Below are positions 17,938 to 31,415 of a stretch of 64,000 nucleotides of DNA, one piece after another. Made by a program: the position numbers and the translations under genes. The DNA is taken from contig WION01000110.1 in assembly GCA_015039365.1 (NCBI GenBank), positions 1-64,000 of the forward strand. Reading direction: 5' to 3'. The notes under the pieces were generated by a model that was not told the DNA's origin, ran no database searches, and was given only the letters and a program-made list of their open reading frames with translations. The stretch's first letter is position 1; every line of letters begins with the position of its first letter. Origin of the DNA: Amanita rubescens (Eukaryota > Basidiomycota > Agaricomycetes > Agaricales > Amanitaceae).

Positions 17938-20900
17938 GTATGAAGGACTTTATACTGATGAGGAGCCTGAAGGACCAATGCCTGGCTCCTTTGATGATGA
18001 ACAAATAAGTTGGTGGTATGTACATACCAGACAATATTATGTGGATCAAGTTCGACGAGCTAATTTGGAAGCTCGAAGAATGAATACTAATGCACGCACA
18101 ATAGAACACTTACAAAATATGTTGAGAGGGATGGTAATTGACCATGACACTGTATCCCTCCGACCAGAATCTGTAAGTTCATCAGATTTAAATTACTTTT
18201 ACCAATCTGATCAAGATTCTGTTTACCATACGGCTCCAGAATCTATGGCATCATCTCAAATCCCAACAAGGCCTATTACGCCTTATGAAGATTTTTTCAA
18301 TTTATATGATTATCCAACTAATCGTACTATTGATACTGTACCGGTAATACCATCAAATGTACCGATAGTAAACCCTACACCAAGAAGATCTACTGATCTT
18401 CATAATTTATATAATTTTGATGCCAATATGCGTGAGAATGAAAGATACAGACAAAACATGTCTAATCTTCAAAATCTTCCAGATTATGGAACATTCTCTG
18501 AATTATACAATGAATATAATTTGGATGAATTCATAATAGAAGAAAACAATCGTAGATGTGCTAATGTTATTAACATTGGACATCTTCAAGATCCATATAA
18601 TCTACCTTGTAATAAATCACCTTCTTGCAAATGTCCTGAATGTTATAAAAATAATAAAGGACTTACAATATGGATGTGTGACTCAGGTGCATCACATCAT
18701 TTTACCGCACACTTAGAAGATTTTGTCAGCTATAAAAAATATGAAGTTCCTACTTCAGTATTTACAGCTGATAATCAAGCAGATATATTAGGTATAGGGA
18801 CTGTGATTTTGGATCACACTCTTAAAAATGGTTCGGTTTCAAGATTGAAACTTTATCCGGTCCTCCATATGCCAAGTGCCACACTACGACTAATAAGCAA
18901 TGGAACATTGTGTAAACAAGGTTTTATTGCAAAACAAGATAATGATAGGATTTCTTTCTACAGAGAAGGCTCTGAAAACGCATCACTGGAAGGATTTCCA
19001 GGAGATGGTAACGAAACATTAATGTGGACAGAAGGTCAAATTATTAAACCTTCAAATTATAAATTAATGATGACCACAATTAATGTTGTTGGATATGAAA
19101 TTTGGCATCAACGGATGGGTCATCCTAGCCAACAAATATTAAAATTAGGCTCTAAAAACTTAGAGGGTTTCCCTCCCTTAACAATTCCTAAAGACTTAGA
19201 ACCTTGTAACGGTTGTCTAAAAGGAAAAGCTGTTTCACAAAGCTTTCCTCTTTCAGAAAAACGTGCTACCCAACCCTTTGAACGTATACATTGTGACTTG
19301 ATGACTTTTCCAATACAATCTTATCATAAACAGAAATATTTACTTGTAATATTTGATGATTGTACATCTCATGTATGGGTAAAACCATTACAAAAAAAGT
19401 CTAACGTCGCTGTAGTATTTGAAGGCTGGCATAAACAAATATACAACCAATATGGATATAACATAAAAATAGTTCGTTCCGATCGAGGGGGCAAATTTAT
19501 GTCCACAAATATACAAGATTACTTAACTGATGTAGGAATCATTCATGAAAAATCTACTCCATATATACATCAACAAAATGGAAAGGTTGAACGCATGAAT
19601 AGAACACTTTGGGAAAAGAGTGAAGCATTAAGATTACATGCTTCATGCCCTCAATCTTGGTGGAACTTTGCGATCGAAACTGCCGTACATGTTTATAATC
19701 GTACTCCACTTAGACGAACCAAATGGAAGACCCCTGTTGAAAATCTTACTGGAAAGAAACCTGATGTTTCTTACTTTAAGATATTTGGATCTAAAGCTTG
19801 GGTATTTATCCCACATGAATCGCGCGAAAATAAATTAACACCAAGGTCTGAAATAATGACCTTTATTGGATACGAACCGAATGCAAAAGCATACCGCTTC
19901 ATGACAAATACTAATCAACTTCGAGTATCCACCCAAGCTGAATTTGATGAAACCAAATTTCCAAGAGCCAAACCTCAAGATGAAAATTATACAAAAAACT
20001 TGGACCCTATCAGGCCTATTGAGCAGGATAATTCTGAAAACTCAGATAAAAATATCTCTAATGGTAAACCAGATAATGAAGGAGATATTTCATCTGAACA
20101 GCAGCATTCAGATGATGATTTCTTTGATTTCAACTTTGAAAATCATTCAAGTTCTGATTCATCAGACAATGATGATGATGATACTAAATGGGATGATAAA
20201 TTAGAATCTTTCTTTGAAAAGAAAGATACATCTTCAAAAGACAAAGGTGCTGAATTAGATCAACCTACAGGTGTTGAATTAGATCTACCTGTACAAAGTC
20301 TTAAAGATAAACCTACTAAAGGAAAAGGCAAAGGAACTGCTAAAAAACCTGTAGAACCTACTCGAAGATCTGAAAGATCTAGAAAACCGGTTATACAGAA
20401 AGACAATGCTTATGGTAATAAAACACCATTAGAAATTGAAAAAGAAATTACAGAAGAACAAGATGTTGTTCGAGAATTAATTCAAGATCTTAAAGAAAAA
20501 GATAAATCTGATCCAAGACTTGATGTTACAATCAGATATTCTCTTAGATCTAGAATACGACAACACATTGATAAAGTTAAATTACTTTATTCAACATTAC
20601 ACAATGCTCAAATTAATGAAATGTCAAGTCTCATTAAAGAGCAAGGTAATGGTTTTCTGAATTACTTACTCGCACAAGCAATTCCTGCCATTGATATTTC
20701 AAGAGATAATATCAGAGAATATCAATACAAAGATATTCAAAAAGTCAAAATTGCTGATCCCAAATCTTATGAACAATGGGAGACAGCAATGAATGATGAA
20801 ATGAAATCATTGAATGATAGAAAAATCTGGGAGCTTACAGAATTACCTCATAATCGTACACCTATTAAATGTAGATGGGTATACGATATTAAATCTGACG

Positions 20901-22466
20901 GTCGAAAGAAGGCTCGACTTGTCGCTAAAGGATTTTCTCAAAGACCTGGACTTGACTATGATGAAACGTTTTCGCCAGTGGCAAGATATGAAACGATTCG
21001 CCTTTTGTTAGCAATATCTGTGCTAGAAAAATGGGATATTGAAGCACTAGATGTTAAAACAGCCTTTTTGTACGGAGATCTCGAAGCGGATATCTATATG
21101 CAACAACCAGAAGGTTATGTAGTCAAAGGCCAAGAACAAAAAGTTTACCAACTTAAAAAGGCAATATATGGACTTAAACAAGCCTCATATGCCTGGAATA
21201 AACAAGCTAATAAATCCTTAGAGGATTTAGGATTTATACGCTGTTTATCTGATTCTGGCGTATACGTCAGAAGAGAAGACGACACTATAATAGTGTGTAT
21301 AGTATATGTCGATGATATGCTTTTCATGGGTGACAATACACCAGAAATTCATAAAGTTAAAAATGCTTTTATGAAGAAATGGGAATGTCACGATCTTGGA
21401 AAAGTTAAAGAATACTTAGGTATGCAAATCAATTACAATAAGAACATGGGTACTCTTATTATTGATCAACATGCATACGCTAAGAAGGTTGTAACAAGAT
21501 TTGGTTTAGAAAATTGTAAACCAACTCGTACACCTTTACCAACAGGATATATTCCAACTGCTGCTACAAAAGAATGTACAGCAGAGATGCGATCTTATTT
21601 TCAACAAATAATAGGATCGTTGTTATATCTTGCATTAGGAACAAGACCTGATATTACTTATCAAGTAATATTAATGTCTCAGTTTTGTGCAAACCCAAAT
21701 GAAGAACACATACAGAAAGCATTATACATAGTACGCTATGTTAATACCACTGTACAAACTAAAATAGTTTATAATGGTTTAAATAAAGAAGGTTTTGTAG
21801 CCTTTACAGATGCTGATTGGGGTGCTGACAAGATTACAAGAAAATCTGTCACTGGATATATAGTAAAACTCGCAGGGGGTGCTATATCATGGGTTTCACG
21901 AAAACAAAAAGTAGTGGCACTGTCTTCAACTGAAGCAGAATATATGTCAATGTCTGATACATCAAGACAAATAGTTTGGATTGAGTCTCTTATGAGTGAA
22001 CTTGATTTTCCAATTAAAACTATTTTCTTATGTTGTGACAATCAAGGTGCAATGTTCTTAGCCAGTAACCCTGCACAAGAACATCGTTCAAAACATATTG
22101 ACATAAGATTCCACTATATTAGAGAATGTGTCGAAAGTGAGAAAGTTAAACTCACATACATTCCTACCAATGAACAAGTTGCGGATATAATGACCAAAAA
22201 TCTACCATATTCAAAATTTGTAATATTCCGAATGAAGATGGGATTAATCCTTGATGATAGTCAAATATCATTAACAAATCATATTAAGGCATCACAAACT
22301 TTTGCTAATTATATTAAAAGTAAAACCCTTAATAAGTCCCCAGGACAACATAGTAAAATATTTGAAAGAATTCAAGATCTTGAAGTGCGAGGATATCTTG
22401 AAGAAATCAGAAAATGATAAATTGACTACCCTTTTGAAAGCTAATAAATAACTTAGCGAAGGGGAG

Positions 22467-23174
22467 TGTTGAACTTATAATATACGATATACATACAGTA
22501 TATAGTAAATATAAGTGATATCATTAGTTTACACTAACTAATGTAATAACGCTCAGTTACTTACTCGTCTCTCAACCAATCATAATAGTGGATGATTGAG
22601 TGTGCCAAGATAATATATTGACATGAGAATATATTCGACATATTCTCATACTCATCTACCAATCATAATAGTGGATGATTGATGATGAGAACATATCCTA
22701 ACATGAGAATATCCAAGCGATATTCTCATGAGATCATCCAATCATAATAGTGGAACTATTGATGATGTGAATATATGTTGACATGAGAATAGAAGACATA
22801 TATACGTTACGGTTATCAACCTATCACATTGAAGATTGATAATGTGATGAGTCAGTCAATATAATTGATGAGTCAAGTGCTGCGCAAAGCTATGCATTGC
22901 TGTACAATAGCTGTGCATTGCTGTGGAATGACGCCTTATGAGTCAAATACCTTTGACTCATACTGATAAGACTCTTTGTACTTATTTGTAGTTTAGTAGT
23001 ATATAAACTGTACTCTAGTAGCATCAATCCATATCCTATTATCCTCTCTACTGTCTACTGTTGAGCCCCAGCTCCAGTAAGCTCTTAACAACTCCACACC
23101 ACACTCGGTAAGTAGTACATTCCATGTACTAGACTGCGCTGCTCACTAGGGACTTGTTACCCCTAGTTTCAACA
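22467..23174 (+). repeat. Copia-1 copy B, 3' LTR
   Basis: 708 bp, TGTTGAAC to GTTTCAACA, preceded by the same purine tract as copy A. It carries a 3-base addition and at least eight substitutions relative to the LTR of B', far more than the internal region does. It is followed by unrelated DNA. Confidence 0.93.
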
Positions 23175-23738
23175 AAAAGAAGCAAGTTTCTTGCATGCTT
23201 TGATGACAATTCCCCTGCAAGTGTACCGAGGATGTACGGGTCCTTTTTATATGCTGTGCAAGGATGGCAAGGACCGAGCGTCATCCAAAAATGGAAAGGG
23301 CGCGCTATGCCAAATGCGGTCAAGGCGAAGGTGCGCCGTCATGATTACATATGAATTTCTCACACCTGTTGGATGAGCATTTATGTATAAACATTTGCTT
23401 GGAATAACAGGGCATTTATATGTAAAAATGGCAGCATGGCCTGTCAGTACTGGTTTTTCCTCATGTAGGACCAGTTTTGCATGTAATTCTATCAAATTCA
23501 CATAGATTAAATTTATTTACACTGGCATTTCAAGCTATGAGTGGACTGTGATAAAATAGGCTAGGTATCATTATGTCTCATTACTGTAATTACCCATCCT
23601 GGCCAAAAGTGCTTGCAATGCATTAAGTGCCCAGTCAGGCCACTTCTTTCCAAGGTCACACGATTTGCCCAACATGGTAGCAGCAATGCTGTTTGGTGAC
23701 CCAAAAAGGAAAGTAGGCACAGAGACTGCAGCAGTTAA
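23175..23738. other. Unassigned DNA right of copy B
   Basis: No complete gene. On the minus strand a short open stretch (about 23571-23730) has protein-like composition and could be a remnant of an exon or transposase, but I do not recognise it. Nothing else is seen. Confidence 0.4.
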
Positions 23739-26213
23739 CACTGAGCCACCTATCCTAGTAGAATCCGAGCTGATTACGAGGAATACGAGTAGAGTCCGAG
23801 CCCATTCCGAGTAGGGTCCAAGGAGTACTAGTAATCCAAGTAGAATCCGAGCTGAGTCTGAGCCCAGTCCGAGTTGAGGTGAATCCGAGTGCAAACTCAG
23901 AGTGCACTCGGACTCCGAGCTCAGTCCGAGTGGAGTCCAAGTGGAGTCCGAGCTGAGTTCAAGTCAGACTCTGAACCCAATCTGAGCTTATTCTCAGTTG
24001 TTTATCATTGCAATAAAATTCCAAATAAATCCTGAAAAAATGCAGAAAAATCATGTGATCCAGGCCATATAGGAATTATGAGACCAAACACACCCAAACT
24101 TGAGATATTTGCAAAATACTTCTTCAGATGTTCAGAGTGTAATCTTAGAAAATGAACAAAATTCATGATGTGATCAAGGACATGCAGAGTTGCTGGTGGT
24201 TAGTAAATGATGACCAGAGGTGTACACCTGTCATTCCCTACTGTTGGTTATGAATGGCTGTCAGTAGTAGAAGTCAGTTGCAGTGACTTGCAATGGTCAG
24301 TACCAGTTGAGGTCTTACTCAGATGATCTGGTTGTGTACAGTGTCACAGTCAACTTCTACAATCCCACTGCCTGTTGACAACAGCAACCAATCACCTAGT
24401 ATGACATTGCAGACAGTTTTAGAGCTCATGAATAAATGATAACCTAGGGTTGGAGATTGTGAGGTGTTTGTATTGAAGTCAAGGAGAGAAGGGGGGTGGA
24501 TATGAGTTCTTGGTAATTTAATGATGGTACATGATTATGAGTACTGGTTTTTAACACCATCAGGGAATGTCTGGGGTATACCCCTGTCGTTCCTTACTAG
24601 CCCTATCAGTTACACCATATTGATACTCAGTGTGTTATGATCATGTTTGGAACCTTTGCCTGCCCAGAAAGCTTCCACACCAGAAGCATCTAGAAAGCCC
24701 CGCCTGGCACAGCTACTACTAGTAGTCCAGTAGTAACCACAGTCTGTTGGCATGGACTGAGACTGAATATCTTTCCTACCTGTGACTTGGAAAGCACTCA
24801 GTAGACATGAATAACCCACCACACTTTATCACCTGGCCAGAACATTGTTCCATGGAATCTTTGGATGGGGTGCAACCTGGTCCAGGTGGCTGGTTTTTGG
24901 ACAGCTCTCTGTGAGCCTGTGATGGACTCAGGTTGTCTCTGTCTCTATCATTTTAGAATTTTATACCAGTAACCAGATTTCTGCCAGATTCCATTGCTGC
25001 AAATACTCCATTTAATAGTGTTCCAGTTCCACATCAGATGAGCAGGATTTAGTGATTCAGATTTTATTGTATATTAACCTGGAACAAGTTGAGCATGACT
25101 CTGTGGTTGAATCTTTGAGATTGTCAAGCCAAATTATAATCTGAGAGGAGTTGAAAAAGCCAGTTTCTGGTGTTTATTACCACCAATCTCCTTTATTTTA
25201 TGAGGGTACATGTCTGCACTTGTTTGAAGGATGCTATATTGGATAAAGACTCAACTATCATGGGAATATCAAATGGCACCCTCAGATAATTTCACAAGAA
25301 GTTGGAAATCACTATTGCTGGTGAATCTGTTTCATGGATGTGGTAATTCATGCAGTGCCACAAGGGAAGGAGAGCAGGTACATACATACATTTAAAGATT
25401 GAAACAGTATCAAATTTTCATGTTGATCTGCATAGCTCAGGCTACTCAGAACAATGGCCTTGTTTGGCTTCACAATTCTTCTATGACCAGTGGAATCTGG
25501 ACCACATGATTTTTCTACATTTTTGAAATTTTCTCACTTGCATTGGAAAAGTGTTTTGCAAATATCTCAAGCTTGGTTTTGTTTGGCTTCACCATTCTTA
25601 TATGACCTGGATCACATGATTTTTCCGCATTTTTCAAGATTTTTTGCAGACTTTGCCATTTTTTACACAAAGCGTCTGAAAAAGTATTTTGCAAATATCT
25701 CAAGTTTGGCTTTGTTTGGTTTCATCATTTTTATATGACCTGATTGAATCATGTGAATTTTCCGCATTTTTTACATATTTTTTGGGATTTTATTGGACAT
25801 GTAAAGAATTCCAAATAGTACCAAATAGTGCCAAACATAATGGTCATATGTATATAGGGCCATGCCAATGTTGCCATTGCCCCCCCTGCTGCTCGGAATT
25901 GTGCACGAGAATTGAGCTTGGACTATTCAGACTTGACTCGTATTCCGAGTTGAGTCCGAGCTGGGCTAGCAGTAGGACTCTATATGGAACACTCGGACTG
26001 AGCTCGGATTCCGAGTTCAGTCCGAGCAGAGACAATCCTACTATATTCCGAGCTCAACTCAGATTCTACTCGGACTGAGCTCGGAGTGAGCTCGGAATAC
26101 GAGTTCATGTTTTGGTGAGTCGTCTGCCATTTCTTTTGCTACTAGTAATCAGCTCGGATTCCGAGCTGATTACTCGTAATCCTCGTAATCCGAGATTCTT
26201 AGGTGGCTCAGTG
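23739..26213. mobile_element. CACTA-like non-autonomous element (putative)
   Basis: CACTGAGCCACCTA at 23739-23752 is matched by its exact reverse complement at 26200-26213. Inside each end are arrays of TCCGAG/CTCGGA motifs (about 23760-23960 and 25915-26190) in opposite orientation. Further in are AT-rich repeats of about 110-130 bp (three at 25490-25790, one inverted at about 24040-24110). CACTG ends with dense subterminal repeats are typical of CACTA/EnSpm-like transposons. The expected 3-bp duplication is imperfect (TAA to the left; CTAA to the right, one base offset). No transposase is present. Two similar palindromic motifs, near 24211 and 24574, hint at a smaller element inside. Confidence 0.55.
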
Positions 26214-26644
26214 CTAAGTGTTCAGAGACTGACACAGGGCAATTATGGCTTGCCTTGAGGGGGAGTGTTGGAATGTAAGGCTTTCGTAAACGAGTTGGCT
26301 AACATGTCGTTGGTAGGACAGTAGACGAGTCGAATCTTCCCGTCTTCAATAACCCAGCAGATGAAGTGAAAATGAATGTCGATATGCTTCGTCCGCATGT
26401 GGTACTGGTGGTCCTTCGTCAAGGCAATAGCCCCCTGGTTATCCAAGTAAAGCGTGGTCGGACCCTTCACCTCGTGTTCACCAAACAATTCCGTTATCAA
26501 TGTGCGAAGCCAAAGGCCCTCTTTCGCCGCATGAGTGATTGCCATGTATTCCGCTTCAGTCGTCGATAAGGCGATGATTTCCTGCTTTTTAGTGCACCAT
26601 GACACAGCCCCACCAAGGCCTTTCTGTCCTCGTTCACGGAACCA
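26214..26644 (-). pseudogene. Copia-2 fragment, RNase H end of pol
   Basis: Minus-strand reading gives the C-terminal RNase H of a second, different Copia: GGAVSWCTKKQEIIALSTT, TEAEY, a DNQGAI block, RTKHIDIHFHF and NSFTKAL. It ends soon after FTKAL at an out-of-family tail. The 3' end and LTR of Copia-2 are not recognised. At 26644 it is cut by G3; the upstream part continues at 33235. Confidence 0.85.
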
Positions 26645-26971
26645 TGTCACGAGCCTTAGACAGGCTACACAACACAAGACTCAATCACTCGTAGATACTG
26701 CTGACAGTGTCAAGCAGCGAGGGCGAATACAAGAACCGTCTAGGTTCAGGGCAAAGCTAAGAAGGGAGGAGCTCCGAGCTGTCCAAGGAAAGACTAGCTT
26801 GTTGCTTAGGGTATGTACTACAATATACGCTACTTATATACTACTCGGGGCATAGGGTATGAGTCATAGGGTACAGGGTATGAGTCATACTATGTCATAG
26901 GGCGTAGGGTACATGAGTCAGTACATGCACGAAGCATGCGGCGTATCAAGGAGTAAAACAGGGGCTTGACA
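26645..26971 (-). repeat. G3 3' LTR
   Basis: 327 bp, TGTCAAGCCCC to CGTGACA on the minus strand, apparently identical to the 5' LTR. The 355 bp between it and the end of pol hold no recognisable gene. Confidence 0.94.
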
Positions 26972-27326
26972 TAGCCTCCGTTTCAAGGTTCGGATTCCAG
27001 ACGAACTGGAAGGGGATCCAAAAATTCGATGGTAATGACAATTGGCACTCACGTTCTTCTTGATGCTCCTTCGTCTTTACCCGTTACCAGACCTGCGTCC
27101 AATGCCGACGGGAGGTTACTATCGAGTGCTAAGGTTAGGCCTTTCGACTTTCCACGTAGGGGTCCGTCTCCAGGGTTCACCGAATACCCTATTGACATCT
27201 CGCGATTCCTCGTTCGAGGCGACACCCATGATCTTGCCTAGGCGCGTCCTCTCCCGATTCCTCGTTGTTTCTATCTTTTTCTCTCCCTGTTCGTATCGGA
27301 TCTTGTTGCTACAGGCATCAATCACT

Positions 27327-30300
27327 TTAAACTGGTGTGGGTCCTTGCGACGAATTCGCTTCTTCGCGTGCGCTCTTCCAGCGTTGCCAGTTACCTTCGA
27401 GTTTCCGTCGATATTCTTCGTCGAAGGCCTTGTCATCCCACCCATAAAGGCGCGGATGTGGAACATAGAGGGGAAGGAGGTGTGGAGGTGTCGGCGTCGG
27501 CGGTCCAGAGGGGGTTGGAGACAGAGACGATGGGGGAAGGAGGGGAAGGGGTTTGTTTTGTCGTAACGCTGAAGGGTTTTTCTTATAGTATTCCTTTATC
27601 GCCTTCTTCGCGTTTTCCATGTGTTCCTCGGGTTCCCAGGTGTTCTCTTCTTCGGGTAATCCCTTCCATTTCACTAGGAAACGTTTTCCTTGCCTCGTTT
27701 TTCTCACTCCTTTCACGGCTTCTACTTCGTATTCTTCACGTCCATCAATAATTTCCGGTGGTGGCCGGGGTTCGTTTTCCTGTTGCGCCGGGAATTGCGG
27801 TTCGTAAACTGGTTTGAGTTTTGATTCGTGGAAGACGTCGTGTATTCCCCACGTCGGTGGCAATTCCAGTTTGTATGCTGATTTCCCTACCTCGGAAATT
27901 ACCTTGAACGGTCCGTGGAATTTTGCGTCGAGTTTCTTCGATGTCCTTGTTGTTTTGATTTTGGACGAATCTAGATATACTCGATCCCCTGGTTGATACC
28001 GTCAGGATGGTTTGACGTGTTTGTCATGTTGTTTTTTCATCCTTTCGGCGGCTTGTTCCAAGTTCGCTTTCACCGTTTTCCATGTTTCTTTGAATTTCTC
28101 GATATATTCCGTGGCCGAGTGGTTCATTATTTCCATTTTCCCTTCTGTCCCTTTGAACGGATTTCTTCCTGTTGTAATCATGAAAGGAGAGAATCCCGTT
28201 GCCGAATGTCGTCGATCGTTATGGCAGAATTGTGCTATAGGGAGCCAATCCGTCCAGTCGTCTTGTTTTTCGTTTACATACATTCGTAGGTATTCTTCCA
28301 GTTCTTGATTTACCCGTTCTGTTTGTCCGTCCGTTTGTGGGTGATACGCTGTTGAGGGATTTGCTTCTATCCCGAGTATTTGGTACAATCCTTTCATGAA
28401 TCCGGATACGAATTGCGTTCCTCGATCTGATATAACCTTCTTTGGTAATCCTTGTTCCTTGAATATGTGTTCCCGATAAAGGTTTGCCACTCCTTGCGAG
28501 GTTATCGTCGTGTTGCATGGAATGAAGTAAGCCTTTTTTGAGAATCGGTCAACTATTACCAGGATCATGTCTTTTCCTTTCGATGGTACCAACGGTCCGA
28601 TGAGATCCACACTGATTACTGCCCATGGTTCTGATGGGATTTCATTTGGCTGTAATGGCGCTGCTCGTGGTTGTCTATCGGGTTTATTGATTTGACATTG
28701 ATGACACGCCTTGATGTACGTTTCGATGTCTCGTCGCATATTAGGCCACCAGAATCCTCTTGTGGTTAATTCTAGAGTTTTTGCGACTCCTGGGTGTCCT
28801 GCTGTTTTTACATCATGATTCGATGCTATTACTCTTTCCCGTATTTCTGGCTTTGCCGGTACGTATATTCGTCCTTTCCATTCCCAACATTGATCGAGGG
28901 TGTCGTATTTGAAGTCCGGGTCTTTTTCTTTTATTCCCTTTGTTACTTGTTTATCGAAATATCGACGATGGGTGTTACGAATTTCTTGTCGAATACTTAG
29001 CCATTCGTAACTTTCGTCGTCTATTCTGATTTCGATTTTTCCAAATACGTCTTCTTTTAGAAGGATGACACCTTCGTTATCGTTTTCTCCCTTTTGATGT
29101 CCGGCTCTTCTGGATAATATGTCGGCTTTAGTATTTGTTTTTCCTGATCGATGCTTTATGACGAAGTTATATTCTTGTAGATCCATGATCCATCGGGCTT
29201 GTCTTCTGTTCAGGTTTTGCGGTTTTCGAAAGTATGTAAGATTTTGATGGTCTGTTAATACTTCTGTTACCGTGTCTGTTCCTTTAAGGTAATGAGCCCA
29301 ATCGTAGAATCCATGCATTACCGCTAGCATTTCTTTGTCGTATACTTCGTAGTTTCTTTCTGCATCGTTCAATGCTTTTGATATAAACGCTACAGGTTTC
29401 CAAATTCCATCATCATCGAGTTGAGAAAGTATTGCCGCGATCGCGAAATCTGACGCATCTGTTTCCATTCGGAAAGGCCTTCCTGGTTTGGGTATGATAA
29501 GGACTCTTTCGGAAGCAATTTCCTTTTTTAATTCTTCGAATGCATCCTGTTGTAATTCCGTCCATAACCATTCGACCTTTCCTGTTAGCTTCGTTAATGC
29601 TTTTGCTATTTTTGCGAAACCTTTAATGAATCTTCGATAGAAGTTAACGAATCCGAGGAATTGTTGAAGTTCTCTTTTCGTCGTTGGTGTTGGCCATTCG
29701 GCTATTGCCTTCACTTTATTCGGGTCCATCCGTATTCCTTTGTTTGAAATGATTAATCCCAAAAATTCGATTTCTTCTTGTTCAAAGTAGCACTTCTCCG
29801 CCTTTAACGACAGTTGGTGTTGTCGTAGTTTCTCGAGGATTCTTTTGACTTGTTCTTGATGTTCTTTTTTGTCTTTCGAGAATACCAAGATGTCGTCCAT
29901 ATAGATTACGACCCATCCTTCCGCGATTTCTTCTCTGAAGATGTCATTCATCATTGTTTGGAATGTCGCCGGTGAATTGGTTAATCCGAAGAACATTACT
30001 AGTGGTTCGAATAGTCCTCGGTTCGTTCGGAACGCGGCTTTCCATTCGTCTCCTTCTTTGATCCTGATGTTGTTGTATCCCCACCTTACGTCCATTTTCG
30101 AAAAGTACTTTGCTTCGGACAACTTGTCGATTAATTCCGAGATTAGCGGTAATGGATATCTGTTTTTGATAGTCATTTCGTTTAATTTCCGATAATCTTG
30201 GACTGGTCGTAGTTTTCCATCTTTCTTTTTTACGAAGAAGAATGGCGATGCCATGGGTGATTTACTTGGTTTGATTCTTCCTGTTTCCAGTTGTTCTTTC

Positions 30301-31415
30301 AAGAATTCGTCCAATTGTTTTTGTTCCTCTGGATTTAATGGGTATATTTTGCAATCTACCATTTTTGCTCCTGGCGTTAATTCAATTGCATGATCCCATG
30401 CCCTTCTTGGCGGTAATTGATCGAACGTTTGTTTTTCGAACACTTCTTTATAATCGCGGTAGGTTTCTGGCACTATTTCCTTCCAAGTTCTTTCGATCTG
30501 GTTGGCTCCTGCGATGTCCGTTGCAAAGTTCGACTTGGCTCGTACTTTTATCCAAGGAAGGTCGACGTGTCGTATGAATTCGGGCCGGTCGATATCGATG
30601 GCTAGTATTCTGTCTTCTTCTGGGTTATACTGATCGATTTCGTCTTCCGGTTCTCCGACCCACGATTCTTCGTAACATTCTCCTGGACATTTTGAAAACT
30701 TTATTTGAGCTTTTCGCCATTCGATTTCTGGGTTATGATGTTCCAGCCAGTCGTGTCCTAAGAATACGTCTTTCTTTCCAATATTTACCACCGCCAATTC
30801 TAACGTTTCTTCATGGTCGTAGATTCTCATCTTGATTGTGACCATGTCCGTTATTTTTCCTCCGACGTTTAAGGTTCCGTCGGCATTCGTTGCGGTTATT
30901 GCCCGTGGTAATTTGGTCGTATTTATTTTATGTTCTTCGACAAATTGCTTGGATATTGCCGACATCATACATCCGCTGTCGATTAATGCTATGGTGTCGA
31001 AGCTTTCTTCCGTATCCAGGGTGGTGAGAATGACCCGGATATCCATTTCTCTGTGTCCTGATGCTCCGATCCATTGCGGTTCTCTGAGTTTTCGTAGATA
31101 CCAGATTGCCGCTTCTTCTTCGAGATCATTGATTTTATTGACTAGTTCTTCATCAATTTGTTCTCTGAAGGTTTGGTGTGCAAATGTCCGTAGTTGTGTA
31201 ACTCCTTGGTCCGGATATTTCCATAATTGTCTTATCATCCACGCGGATGATGAATTTCTAAGTTTGTTTGTTTTGTCCCTTATCGATGTATTTCGGATCT
31301 TTCCTTCCTTTTGTTTCACCTCGTATATTATTGATTCAAGGGATACATATTCGGAAGGTACTAGTGATTCGTAAATACATTGTTCGGGGATCAATGAAGA
31401 GGGACTATCCTTCAC
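27327..31415 (-). pseudogene. G3 Pol polyprotein with chromodomain, one in-frame TGA
   Basis: Open from 31415 to 28002, then a TGA (28002-28004), then open in the same frame to 27327. Order: protease (Asp146 in IDSG), reverse transcriptase with YMDD at 505-508, RNase H (ETDASDFAIAA), integrase zinc finger H-H-C-C (C-X2-C in CHQCQ), integrase core Asp/Asp/Glu (SVDLIG, SDRGTQF, GQTERVN). After the TGA come the GPF/Y-like C-terminal segment and a chromodomain (EEYEVEAVKGV through VKWKGLPEEENTWEP). No ATG lies at the pol start; the frame overlaps gag by 4 bases, suggesting frameshifting or reinitiation. The chromodomain should direct integration to heterochromatin. With identical LTRs, the TGA is either very recent or was tolerated. 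Confidence 0.93.

Larger units (their letters stand above)
15206..22417 (+). pseudogene. Copia-1 copy B gag-pol, split by two insertions
   Basis: The gag, basic segment and part of the linker run from 15206 to 16649. The rest of the linker and the protease, integrase, reverse transcriptase and RNase H run from 17938 to 22417. The hAT-type element and the solo LTR between them are inserted within a few bases of each other. Compared with copy A there is a Glu-to-Lys change two residues after the second integrase Asp (SDRGGK). A 17-base deletion near the end replaces the last 19 residues with Arg-Lys. Catalytic residues are otherwise kept, including YVDD. The second part has an open ATG at 17978 but lacks Gag. 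The identical defects in B' show that the copies share a recent history. Confidence 0.92.

Noticed and set aside
23571..23894. Minus-strand ORF of 107 residues as a host gene
   Set aside because: Half of it reads through the TCCGAG repeat array; only about 50 residues look protein-like and none are recognised.
26243..26285. GAGGGGGAGTGTTGGAATG as a Copia purine tract plus LTR start on the plus strand
   Set aside because: It resembles a typical Copia 3' junction, but the adjoining coding sequence is on the other strand and no LTR could be followed; left unassigned.
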